Shown here piece after piece: positions 1-6,354 of a stretch of DNA of 37,107 nt. The DNA is from an uncultured Bacteroidales bacterium (GTDB lineage: Bacteria > Bacteroidota > Bacteroidia > Bacteroidales > Muribaculaceae). How positions within the stretch are numbered: position 1 is the first letter of the stretch; each line of letters begins with the position of its first letter. The stretch is from assembly GCA_902787185.1 (NCBI GenBank), contig CADAFP010000018.1, positions 1-37,107 on the forward strand. The letters run 5' to 3'. The notes beneath the pieces were generated by a model. That model made no database searches. It saw only the letters and a program-made list of their open reading frames with translations, and was not told where the DNA came from. The translations under genes were made by a program, and so were the position numbers.

Positions 1-634
1 GAACACCCGCGTGAGCTACCCCATCTACCACATCAAGAACATCGTGCGCCCCATCAGCCACGCTCCCGCTGCCAAGCAGGTGATCTTCTTGAGTGCTGAC
101 GCCTTTGGCGTGCTGCCTCCCGTCTCGATTCTCGACTCGGAGCAGACCAAGTACTACTTCCTGAGCGGCTTCACCGCCAAGCTCGCCGGTACCGAGCGCG
201 GCATCACCGAGCCCACCCCCACCTTCAGCGCTTGCTTCGGCCAGGCATTCCTGGAGCTGCATCCCACGAAGTATGCCGAGGAGCTCGTGAAGCGCATGGA
301 GATGAGCGGTGCCAAGGCTTACTTGGTGAACACCGGTTGGAACGGCACTGGCAAGCGCATCTCGATCCGCGACACCCGCGGCATCATCGACGCTATCCTG
401 AACCACAGCATCGACAATGCTCCCACCAAGGTGATTCCCTACTTCAACTTCACCGTTCCCACCCAGCTCGAGGGCGTTGACACCGGCATCCTTGACCCGC
501 GTGACACCTACGCCGACCCCGCACAGTGGGAAGAGAAGGCTAAGGATCTGGCCAGCCGCTTCATCAAGAACTTCGTCAAGTACGAGGACAACGAGGCAGG
601 CAAGGCTCTGGTAGCCGCCGGTCCCCAGCTCTAA
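1..634 (+). CDS. pckA: Phosphoenolpyruvate carboxykinase (ATP), C-terminal part
   Basis: Partial gene; the 5' end lies outside the window and the reading frame is open from base 2. It catalyses oxaloacetate + ATP to PEP + ADP + CO2 in the cytoplasm; in gut Bacteroidales the enzyme often runs in the carboxylating direction towards succinate. The visible 210 residues match the C-terminal 40% of ATP-type PEPCK: the NTRVSYP segment at the window edge (its Arg corresponds to E. coli Arg333), then [37 protein letters not shown] and the terminal ALVAAGPQL, all nearly identical to E. coli PckA. Codon use is strongly biased (GCC, AAG, ATC), as expected of a highly expressed gene and unlike the ATPase gene that follows. 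A good intrinsic terminator lies 46 nt downstream, so the gene ends its transcript here. Confidence 0.97.
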   Translation, partial: NTRVSYPIYHIKNIVRPISHAPAAKQVIFLSADAFGVLPPVSILDSEQTKYYFLSGFTAKLAGTERGITEPTPTFSACFGQAFLELHPTKYAEELVKRMEMSGAKAYLVNTGWNGTGKRISIRDTRGIIDAILNHSIDNAPTKVIPYFNFTVPTQLEGVDTGILDPRDTYADPAQWEEKAKDLASRFIKNFVKYEDNEAGKALVAAGPQL

Positions 635-679
635 ACCGCAAGGGAAATAATAAAACAAACTTCTATACTTCTGAATTAA

Positions 680-715
680 GGGTGCTCTCGCTTGAAAGCA
701 CCCTCATTTTTTTTT
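680..715 (+). terminator. Intrinsic terminator of pckA
   Basis: GGGTGCT (680-686) pairs with AGCACCC (697-703) around a 10-nt loop and is followed by TCA and nine T residues (707-715). It sits 46 nt after the pckA stop codon. Confidence 0.9.
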
Positions 716-820
716 GCAACGGCCCAGTATTGTTTTCAACGCGAATCCCGCGAATCAAACTAATTTCTCGAATTCGGCGAATAAAAACATAGCGGGAATT
801 GGCATAATTCGCATTTTCTG

Positions 821-862
821 AAAAAAAGTTACATCAATGTAACTTACATCAATGTAACTTTT
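821..862. repeat. 42-bp direct repeat, left copy, with two palindromic 15-mers
   Basis: Seven A residues lead into two perfect tandem copies of TTACATCAATGTAAC (829-843 and 844-858). Each 15-mer is itself an inverted repeat (TTACAT-CA-ATGTAA). The whole segment recurs at 2045-2086 with one mismatch (A836 against T2060), exactly 1224 bp away, so the two copies bracket the ATPase gene. The second 15-mer ends 6 nt before the -7 box at 865-872, a position that suggests operator function. Confidence 0.85.
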
Positions 863-864
863 AT

Positions 865-872
865 TATCTTTG
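865..872 (+). promoter_or_regulatory. -7 promoter box of the ATPase gene
   Basis: TATCTTTG fits the Bacteroidetes -7 consensus TAnnTTTG. The usual -33 position is occupied by the palindromic 15-mers rather than a TTTG, suggesting a promoter controlled by a protein bound there (inference). Confidence 0.6.
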
Positions 873-900
873 CAGCCAAGAACCAATCACAATTCACCAA

Positions 901-2031
901 ATGAAGTCACCATTTCAATTCGGATCTCTGGCCGAAAAAGAGAATTTTATCGACCGCGTTGAGGACAGGGCACTGCTCAAACAGTTGCTCATGTCGGGCA
1001 TCCACGCGATGCTCATTTCACCACGCCGCTGGGGCAAGTCATCGCTTGTCAAGGCTGTGGGAGAGGAACTGATGGCAGAGAACGACAATGTGCGGGTGTG
1101 CTACATCGACGCCTTCAGCATCAGTACCGAGACGGAATTCTATCGCGTGTTTGCCAGCCGCGTCATGTCGTGTGCTGCCTCCCGATTTGAAAAGGGGATT
1201 GAAGAAATGAAGAAATTCATCACGGGAGCGGTGCCTCAACTCGTTATCCGTGACAAGGTGACCGAATTCGTCACTTTTGACCTGCGGTTCCAACCTCAAG
1301 AGAAAGACAAATTTGAAATCCTGGAACTGCCCGAGAAGATTGCCGCCGCCAAGGGGTTGAGAATCATCGTGTGTATTGATGAGTTCCAGCAGTTGGCCAA
1401 CATTCCGCAATATCCTGACATGGAGGGCAAGATGCGCTCGGTGTGGCAACAGCAACACAATGTGTCCTATTGCCTGTATGGCAGCAAACGCCACATGATG
1501 ACAGAAATCTTCAATGACTCTTCCAAACCATTCTACCGCTTCGGTCAAGTCATCTGGCTCAAGAAAATCGAAGAACAGTATTGGGTGGAGTTTATCGTCA
1601 ACGCTTTTGAATGCACGGGGAAAAGCATCTCCGCCGAGCAGGCCAAACGCATTTGTGAAATCACCAAGTGCCACTCATGGTATGTGCAACAACTCAGTTT
1701 CTTCATCTGGAATTCTACCGACGACGTGGTGACCGACGAAATCTTCAGTCATGCGTTGCGACGCCTGATTGACACCAATGCACCGATGTTCCAAAACGAT
1801 GTCGAACAATTAACAGCCAGCCAAAAAGCCATGCTGCAAGCCGTGAGCCATGGTAATTACCAGTTCGCAGCCGAAGCCACCAAGCGGATGTATGCTATGG
1901 GCAATGCCAACACCATTGCACGCAACAAACGCATCCTTCAAGACAAAGACTATATTGAGCAACAGGGGCATGAATTCTCATTTGTTGACCCCATTTTCCA
2001 ACTGTGGTTCAATCAAGAGTATAATAACTAA
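901..2031 (+). CDS. Orphan AAA+ ATPase of the archaeal ATPase_2 type
   Basis: 376 residues. The N-terminal half is a P-loop ATPase domain: Walker A SPRRWGKSSLV at about residues 40-50 and Walker B IIVCIDEFQQL at about 155-165. This arrangement (PRRxGKSSL, then hhhhIDEFQ) is that of the ATPase_2 family (PF01637), abundant in archaea and in Bacteroidetes as multi-copy orphan genes. The C-terminal part, from about 280, looks like a helical or winged-helix segment (SQKAMLQAV, TIARNKRILQDKDYIEQ) that could bind DNA. No signal peptide or membrane segment is seen. The cellular role of these orphan ATPases is not established. The gene is monocistronic, bracketed by 42-bp direct repeats, and its codon use is less biased than that of pckA, which fits a gene that arrived as a unit. 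The family call is firm; a mobile character is inference. Confidence 0.85.
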   Translation: MKSPFQFGSLAEKENFIDRVEDRALLKQLLMSGIHAMLISPRRWGKSSLVKAVGEELMAENDNVRVCYIDAFSISTETEFYRVFASRVMSCAASRFEKGIEEMKKFITGAVPQLVIRDKVTEFVTFDLRFQPQEKDKFEILELPEKIAAAKGLRIIVCIDEFQQLANIPQYPDMEGKMRSVWQQQHNVSYCLYGSKRHMMTEIFNDSSKPFYRFGQVIWLKKIEEQYWVEFIVNAFECTGKSISAEQAKRICEITKCHSWYVQQLSFFIWNSTDDVVTDEIFSHALRRLIDTNAPMFQNDVEQLTASQKAMLQAVSHGNYQFAAEATKRMYAMGNANTIARNKRILQDKDYIEQQGHEFSFVDPIFQLWFNQEYNN

Positions 2032-2044
2032 AAAACCTGTTTTT

Positions 2045-2086
2045 AAAAAAAGTTACATCTATGTAACTTACATCAATGTAACTTTT
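2045..2086. repeat. 42-bp direct repeat, right copy
   Basis: Matches 821-862 at 41 of 42 positions. It holds TTACATCTATGTAAC (2053-2067) and TTACATCAATGTAAC (2068-2082). As in the left copy, the second unit ends exactly 6 nt before a TAnnTTTG box (2089-2096). It lies immediately upstream of the glycosyltransferase gene. Confidence 0.85.
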
Positions 2087-2088
2087 TG

Positions 2089-2096
2089 TATTTTTG
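2089..2096 (+). promoter_or_regulatory. -7 promoter box ahead of the glycosyltransferase
   Basis: TATTTTTG fits TAnnTTTG. With transcription starting about 7 nt downstream, the leader before the ATG at 2107 would be only a few nucleotides, so the message would be almost leaderless. No TTTG is present at -33; the repeat occupies it. Confidence 0.5.
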
Positions 2097-2106
2097 TAAT
2101 CGAGAT

Positions 2107-3363
2107 ATGCGGGTATTAATCGTAAATACTGCCGAGAGGACGGGAGGAGCGGCGATTGCCGCCAACCGCCTGCTGCATGCCTTGAACCACAATGGTGTGG
2201 CGGCGAGGATGCTTGTGCGCGACCGCAAGACCGACGCCAGCGAGGTGGTGAACATTCCCCCGTCGTGGCGCCTGAAGGCCAAGTTCCTGTGGGAGCGCGG
2301 CATCATCTGGCTCGCCAACGGACTGAGCAAAAAGGGCATTTTCCAGGTGGATATTGCCAATACCGGCACCGATATCACCAGGATGCCCGAGTTCCAGCAG
2401 GCCGACGTCATCCACCTGCACTGGGTCAACCAGGGATTCCTGTCGCTGGGCAACCTGGAGCGCATCCTGGCCAGTGGCAAGCCCGTGGTGGTGACGCTGC
2501 ACGACCAGTGGTATTTCACAGGCATCTGCCACTACTCGAGCGACTGCGAGAAATATCGCACCCAGTGCGAACACTGCCCAATGCTCAAGGGCCATGTCAT
2601 GGACCTGGCACAACGCGTGTTTGACCGCAAACAGGCGATGTATGAGGGACGCAACCTGACCTTTGTGGGCTGCAGCCGCTGGATGGCCGACATGGCACGC
2701 CAGAGCCGCCTGACGCAAGGCCATACCGTCACCAATATCCCCAATGCCATCGACGCCGACGTCTTCAAGCCTATCGATAAGGTCGCGGCACGCCAACGCC
2801 ACCATCTGCCGGCCGATAAAAAGCTGATTCTGTTCGGTGCCCAACGCATCACCGACGAGCGAAAGGGCTTCCGCTTCCTTACCGAGGCGTGCGAGCACAT
2901 CGCCATGCACCACCCCACCCTGCCCAAGCAACTGGGGGTCGTCGTGCTGGGTGGTGACGCCCAAAGCGTCAAGGAGGCGTTGCCGTTACCCGTCTATACG
3001 GTCAACTATTTGAGCAACGAGAAAGAGATTGCCGAACTCTATAATGCCGCCGACCTGTTCGTCACCCCCTCACTGCAGGACAACCTGCCCAACACCATCG
3101 TCGAGGCCATGGCGTGCGGCACGCCCTGTGTGGGCTTTAACGTGGGCGGCATTCCCGAGATGATTCATCACCAGCAGGACGGTTATGTGGCCGATTATTG
3201 CGACAGCCTGGACTTTGCACAGGGCATCGCCTGGTGCCTCAACGAGCAACGCCAAGCCGCCTTGGGTGCAGCAGCCCGAGCCACCGCCCTCGCCACCTAC
3301 GGCGAGACAGCCGTGGCCCAACGCTACCAAGCCATCTACCAGCAAGCCCTCACTAATCTCTAA
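2107..3363 (+). CDS. GT-B fold glycosyltransferase (GT4-like)
   Basis: 418 residues from the ATG at 2107. A TTG start at 2086 is in frame but overlaps the repeat and promoter, and MRVLIVNT is the natural first beta strand of a GT-B fold. The N-terminal acceptor domain carries TGGAAIAANRLLHAL and HLHWVNQGF. The C-terminal donor domain carries ITDERKGFRFL and the nucleotide-sugar signature PSLQDNLPNTIVEAMACG followed by PCVGFNVGGIPEMI, with the conserved Glu of the EX7E type (GT4 family). It probably transfers a sugar from a nucleotide donor to a cell-surface glycan on the cytoplasmic side; acceptor and sugar cannot be read from sequence. No other polysaccharide genes adjoin. The last residues (TNL) and the TAA stop are encoded by a heptamer array starting at 3353. 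Confidence 0.9.
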   Translation: MRVLIVNTAERTGGAAIAANRLLHALNHNGVAARMLVRDRKTDASEVVNIPPSWRLKAKFLWERGIIWLANGLSKKGIFQVDIANTGTDITRMPEFQQADVIHLHWVNQGFLSLGNLERILASGKPVVVTLHDQWYFTGICHYSSDCEKYRTQCEHCPMLKGHVMDLAQRVFDRKQAMYEGRNLTFVGCSRWMADMARQSRLTQGHTVTNIPNAIDADVFKPIDKVAARQRHHLPADKKLILFGAQRITDERKGFRFLTEACEHIAMHHPTLPKQLGVVVLGGDAQSVKEALPLPVYTVNYLSNEKEIAELYNAADLFVTPSLQDNLPNTIVEAMACGTPCVGFNVGGIPEMIHHQQDGYVADYCDSLDFAQGIAWCLNEQRQAALGAAARATALATYGETAVAQRYQAIYQQALTNL

Positions 3364-3380
3364 TCACTAATCACTAATCA
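3353..3380. repeat. Heptamer array R1 (CTAATCA)
   Basis: Four consecutive 7-mers: CTAATCT once, then CTAATCA three times. The array begins inside the glycosyltransferase reading frame and supplies its TAA stop (3361-3363). Confidence 0.85.
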
Positions 3381-3413
3381 AAAAAAGATGCCGCAATCGC
3401 GGCACCTTTTTTT
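3381..3413. terminator. Bidirectional intrinsic terminator
   Basis: TGCCGC (3389-3394) pairs with GCGGCA (3399-3404) around AATC. A run of A precedes the stem and a run of T (3407-3413) follows it, so it can stop both the plus-strand glycosyltransferase transcript and the minus-strand phosphatase operon. Confidence 0.9.
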
Positions 3414-3414
3414 C

Positions 3415-4734
3415 TCACACCTTCCAGTCGATGACGGTCTGGAGTTTTTTGTCGTAGTAGCGTCGCAGGTCACTCCAGCGGTAATAGGGGCCGTTGACGG
3501 GCTTGACGGGCAACAATGCTTCATGCTCGTTGAGCAGGACCTTGACCAGGATGTCGTCGGGGGAATTACCCACCGAGCCCACGGGGCGGTAGAATACCAT
3601 CTGGATGTTGCAGGCCTTGGGGATGGTGTTGTAGTCCTGCCAATGCTCGTGAAGTTCGTCAAGGTTCTCACAGCTGTAGTTGACGCTGTCCAGTTCCATG
3701 AGGCAGGCCAGCGGCAGCACACAGGTCTCGTGACCAAAGCGCAGCGACGCGCCATGTTCACCTGTTGCTATGGCCGCGTCGGCCTTCTCGATCATGTCAC
3801 GCAGCAACGCCCGCTCGATAAAGGGCATACGGTTGCCGTTCTGCGGTGCATTGGCCCAATGGATGTACCAATAGATGTTCTTGAGTCGCCACAGTTCAAA
3901 AATCTCGCTGTTACTGAAGTAGTGGTACAGGTTGATTTCATCAAAGAAGTTGTGGCCCTGCAACGATCCTGCCACATCAAACACGTCACGCATCAACTGG
4001 CGACCATTCAGGTTGGCGGCAGCCCATGCGGTGTCGTTGACCAGCTGAGCGATGAAGCGTTTGGGGTCCAAATGCTTGTCATACATCTCGTTGGAGATGT
4101 GGTCCACACTCTTGCGCAGGTCGTTGGCCAAGGTGTCCTCGCCGTAGCCCCATCCCATGTAGTACATGTCGTGGTAGCTGGCATCGGTGGTGATGCGCAA
4201 GTCGGGGTTGAGTGAGCGCAGGCGCATCGTCTCGTTCTGCATCGACAGGATGCAGCGGATGATGACCGTCGAGCGGGCATCGACGCGGGCATTGCCGGCA
4301 AACACCTCGGGGAAGTTGTCGAACATGCGCTGCGCGATTTCCTGATGCTGCACGGCACCCTCGTCGCTAAGGTCGCCAGCACGATTCTTGGACGTCTCAT
4401 ACACCATGGTCAATTGTCGGCGCAACAGTTCGCCTTGCAGGTTGAGCATTCCCGCCTCTTTGGCCTTGGCGAGTTCCTTGCAGGGGCGCTCGTAGTATCT
4501 GGCATTGGTCAGCCAGCGGCTGCCATGTCGGCCATAGTGGTCGATATAGAACGGCTCATAGCCCTCGGGGGCAGCAGTCAATACCGGCACTTTCACATCG
4601 GTGCCATAGGGGTAGGCATAGTGGTTGCTTGCCGAGCGGTCAAAGTTACTGATGACCTGCTTGCGCGGACTCTGGGCGCTCATGGTCATGCCGACAAGCG
4701 CTACCATAATCAAATATAAAGTGATACGTTTCAT
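3415..4734 (-). CDS. Secreted histidine acid phosphatase, phytase/MINPP-like (copy 2)
   Basis: 439 residues with an N-terminal signal peptide (LYLIMVALVGMTMSAQS). Histidine phosphatase superfamily, branch 2: the phosphate-accepting motif RHGSRW is at residues 69-74, a further conserved Arg region ARSTVIIRCILSM at 154-166, and the proton-donor segment FGHET at 334-338. A His-Glu-Thr donor resembles the HAE(T) of MINPP-type enzymes rather than the HD of classical acid phosphatases. Family members remove phosphate from inositol phosphates or other phosphomonoesters in the periplasm or on the surface; the substrate here is inferred. It lies 93 nt downstream of a clear paralog (4828-6120) in the same direction, probably as the second gene of an operon, with heptamer array R2 in the gap, and ends at a bidirectional terminator. 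Confidence 0.88.
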   Translation of the reverse strand: MKRITLYLIMVALVGMTMSAQSPRKQVISNFDRSASNHYAYPYGTDVKVPVLTAAPEGYEPFYIDHYGRHGSRWLTNARYYERPCKELAKAKEAGMLNLQGELLRRQLTMVYETSKNRAGDLSDEGAVQHQEIAQRMFDNFPEVFAGNARVDARSTVIIRCILSMQNETMRLRSLNPDLRITTDASYHDMYYMGWGYGEDTLANDLRKSVDHISNEMYDKHLDPKRFIAQLVNDTAWAAANLNGRQLMRDVFDVAGSLQGHNFFDEINLYHYFSNSEIFELWRLKNIYWYIHWANAPQNGNRMPFIERALLRDMIEKADAAIATGEHGASLRFGHETCVLPLACLMELDSVNYSCENLDELHEHWQDYNTIPKACNIQMVFYRPVGSVGNSPDDILVKVLLNEHEALLPVKPVNGPYYRWSDLRRYYDKKLQTVIDWKV

Positions 4735-4742
4735 TTTATTTC

Positions 4743-4823
4743 AGTTTCTAGTCCTTAGTCCCTAGTTTCTAGTTGGAATCCGCCAACTATTCACTATTCA
4801 CTGTTAACTGTTAACTTCTAACT
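4743..4823. repeat. Heptamer array R2 with central hairpin
   Basis: Left array: TTCTAGT (4746-4752), CCTTAGT, CCCTAGT and TTCTAGT (ends 4773). Centre: AGTTGG (4771-4776) pairing with CCAACT (4783-4788). Right array: ATTCACT twice, GTTAACT twice and TCTAACT (4789-4823), in opposite sense to the left array. Bases 4743-4788, read on the minus strand, match 23483-23528 at 45 of 46 positions. The array fills the gap between the two phosphatase genes. Confidence 0.88.
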
Positions 4824-4827
4824 CCTT

Positions 4828-6120
4828 CTAATTGATAACGATTGGTTGACGGGAAAGTTTATCGATGAAGTAGTCGCGCACGTCGGTCCAGTGGTAGAAG
4901 GGAGCGACATCGGTCTGGACGGGCAATGTTGCCACGTTCTCGTTGAGCAACGGCAACATCAGCACGTCGTCACTGCCCGCCTTGCGGAAGTAGATGAACT
5001 GGATGTTGGCGGCCATCGGGAAGATTTTGTAGGTCTGCCAGTGCTGGTCCAGCGTCTCGACGTCGGTGGTGCGGTAATCAGCGCCATTCAGGCCCATCAG
5101 GCAGCACAGGGGCAGCACCACGCTCTCGTGACCGAAGCGCAGCGATGCGCCAGGCGTGCTGCTGTCGGTGGTAGTGGCGCGGTCGGCATCCTCGATGAAG
5201 TTGCGCAGCAGGTTGGCCTCCATATAGTCCACGCGGTTCTGCGTCAGCGGCGTCTCGCCCGACGCTGTGTACCAGTACAGGTTGTTGTAGCGCCACACGC
5301 TGTAGATGTCATCGGCACTGAACAGGTCATACAAATCGACGTTCTCAAACTGGTGATGGCTCTGCATGTTGCCTGTCACCTCCATCAGGTAGAGCATCAT
5401 CTTGCGGGCGTCTGTCACGCTGTCGCGGGCAAACTTCTGGTCCTTGAACAGCTTTTTGAGCATGTGCTTGGGGTTGAGCCACTTGTTCATGTACTGTTCG
5501 CGCAAGGGGGCCATCTTGGCACGTAATGGCTTGATCACGGTGTCGTTATAGTTCATGTAGTACATCGTCGCCTCGCTGGCGTCGGTGGTGATGTTCAGCC
5601 GCGGATTGAGCGATGCCAGCACGTCCACCTCGTTCTGCATCGACAGGATGCAGCGGATAACGACCGTCGAACGGGCATTCACGGGCGCGCCGTCCTTGAA
5701 CACCTGCGGGAAGTTCTGGAACATGCGCCGCGCGATGCCCTGGTGCTGCTCGTGACCGATGTCGCTGAGTTCGCCCAAGCGGCCTCGGCTGGCCTCATGC
5801 ACCTGGCGCAAGATGTCGAGCACCTGCTGGCCGCGAGGCGTGAGTTGGCCGTTGCGCTCGCCGATTTCCAGCATCTGCAGGGGATAGGTGTATTTCTTCT
5901 CGTTGATGAGCCAGCGGCTGCCGTGGCGGCCATAGTGGTTGATGAAGAACGGCTCATAGCCCGCTGGCGCCGCAGGAATGGCGGGCAACGCCTTGTCAGG
6001 GTAAGCCTGATAGTTGTTGGCGCTCAGCTTGGGGTTGGCCTTGAAATCCTCGCGCACCCCCGCCGTGAGGCTCAGCCACCCCACCAGCGCCACAGTGATC
6101 ATAAAGGTAATTCGTTTCAT
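4828..6120 (-). CDS. Secreted histidine acid phosphatase, phytase/MINPP-like (copy 1)
   Basis: 430 residues; signal peptide FMITVALVGWLSLTAG. Branch-2 histidine phosphatase with RHGSRW at residues 65-70, the conserved block ARSTVVIRCILSMQNE, and the donor segment LRFGHESVVLPL near residue 330. It is colinear with the neighbouring 439-residue enzyme (same EPF-x-I-x-HYGRHGSRW start, same ITTDAS and LRFGHE blocks), yet many positions between motifs differ, so the duplication is old and the two enzymes may differ in substrate. Probably the first gene of a two-gene operon, with a -7 box at 6255-6263 and a leader of about 125 nt holding heptamer array R3 and a GC-rich palindrome. Exported phosphatase activity is the family expectation; the precise substrate is unknown. 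Confidence 0.88.
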   Translation of the reverse strand: MKRITFMITVALVGWLSLTAGVREDFKANPKLSANNYQAYPDKALPAIPAAPAGYEPFFINHYGRHGSRWLINEKKYTYPLQMLEIGERNGQLTPRGQQVLDILRQVHEASRGRLGELSDIGHEQHQGIARRMFQNFPQVFKDGAPVNARSTVVIRCILSMQNEVDVLASLNPRLNITTDASEATMYYMNYNDTVIKPLRAKMAPLREQYMNKWLNPKHMLKKLFKDQKFARDSVTDARKMMLYLMEVTGNMQSHHQFENVDLYDLFSADDIYSVWRYNNLYWYTASGETPLTQNRVDYMEANLLRNFIEDADRATTTDSSTPGASLRFGHESVVLPLCCLMGLNGADYRTTDVETLDQHWQTYKIFPMAANIQFIYFRKAGSDDVLMLPLLNENVATLPVQTDVAPFYHWTDVRDYFIDKLSRQPIVIN

Positions 6121-6144
6121 ATTATTTAGTTTCGTGTTATTTAG

Positions 6145-6193
6145 TTTCTAGTCCTTAGTTTCTAGTCCTTAGTTTCTAGTACCTAGTTTGTAG
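6145..6193. repeat. Heptamer array R3
   Basis: Seven exact 7-mers in phase: TTTCTAG, TCCTTAG, TTTCTAG, TCCTTAG, TTTCTAG, TACCTAG, TTTGTAG. On the minus strand these are the AGAAACT and AAGGACT units of arrays R2 and R5. The array runs directly into the 35-bp GC-rich repeat at 6185-6219 and lies in the 5' leader of the phosphatase operon. Confidence 0.88.
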
Positions 6194-6219
6194 GGCCTCG
6201 CCTTGGCGTGGCCGGTCGG
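6185..6219. repeat. GC-rich 35-bp palindromic repeat, copy 1
   Basis: The core GCCTCGCCTTGGCGTGGC is an imperfect palindrome centred on CGCC-TT-GGCG. The segment recurs at 9347-9381 with two mismatches. A further small stem, CGCGG (6222-6226) with CCGCG (6231-6235), follows in this copy only. Confidence 0.8.
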
Positions 6220-6254
6220 AACGCGGAAACCCGCGCCCCAAGTGTTACCATGCG

Positions 6255-6263
6255 GCAAAGATA
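6255..6263 (-). promoter_or_regulatory. -7 box for the phosphatase operon
   Basis: On the minus strand this reads TATCTTTGC, matching TAnnTTTG. No convincing -33 element is seen at the expected distance, where the terminator stem of the upstream LRR gene lies. The matching position near 9433-9441 reads TATCTTTCC and is probably inactive. Confidence 0.45.
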
Positions 6264-6311
6264 CTAAAAATTCAAGTTTCCAGGGTGAAAACTCCTCTGG
6301 AAACTTGAATT
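6264..6311 (-). terminator. Terminator of the first BspA-like gene
   Basis: A perfect 15-bp stem: AATTCAAGTTTCCAG (6269-6283) pairs with CTGGAAACTTGAATT (6297-6311), loop of 13 nt, followed on the minus strand by a short T run. An identical stem ends the second BspA-like gene at 9442-9489. Confidence 0.85.
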
Positions 6312-6354
6312 GTATAAAGGGATGGGAGTCCCTCACCGACAGATCATCTATGGG

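Noticed and set aside
821-2086. Insertion sequence around the ATPase gene
   Set aside because: The flanking repeats are direct, not inverted, and the gene is not a transposase, so only a cassette-like unit can be claimed.
2116-2964. Minus-strand frame of 282 residues inside the glycosyltransferase gene
   Set aside because: Antisense shadow of a GT-B gene with clear motifs; it lacks a promoter and domain.
3388-6129. Plus-strand open frames of 124-275 residues opposite the phosphatase genes
   Set aside because: They are shadows of strongly conserved minus-strand genes with catalytic motifs; the translated products have no family likeness.
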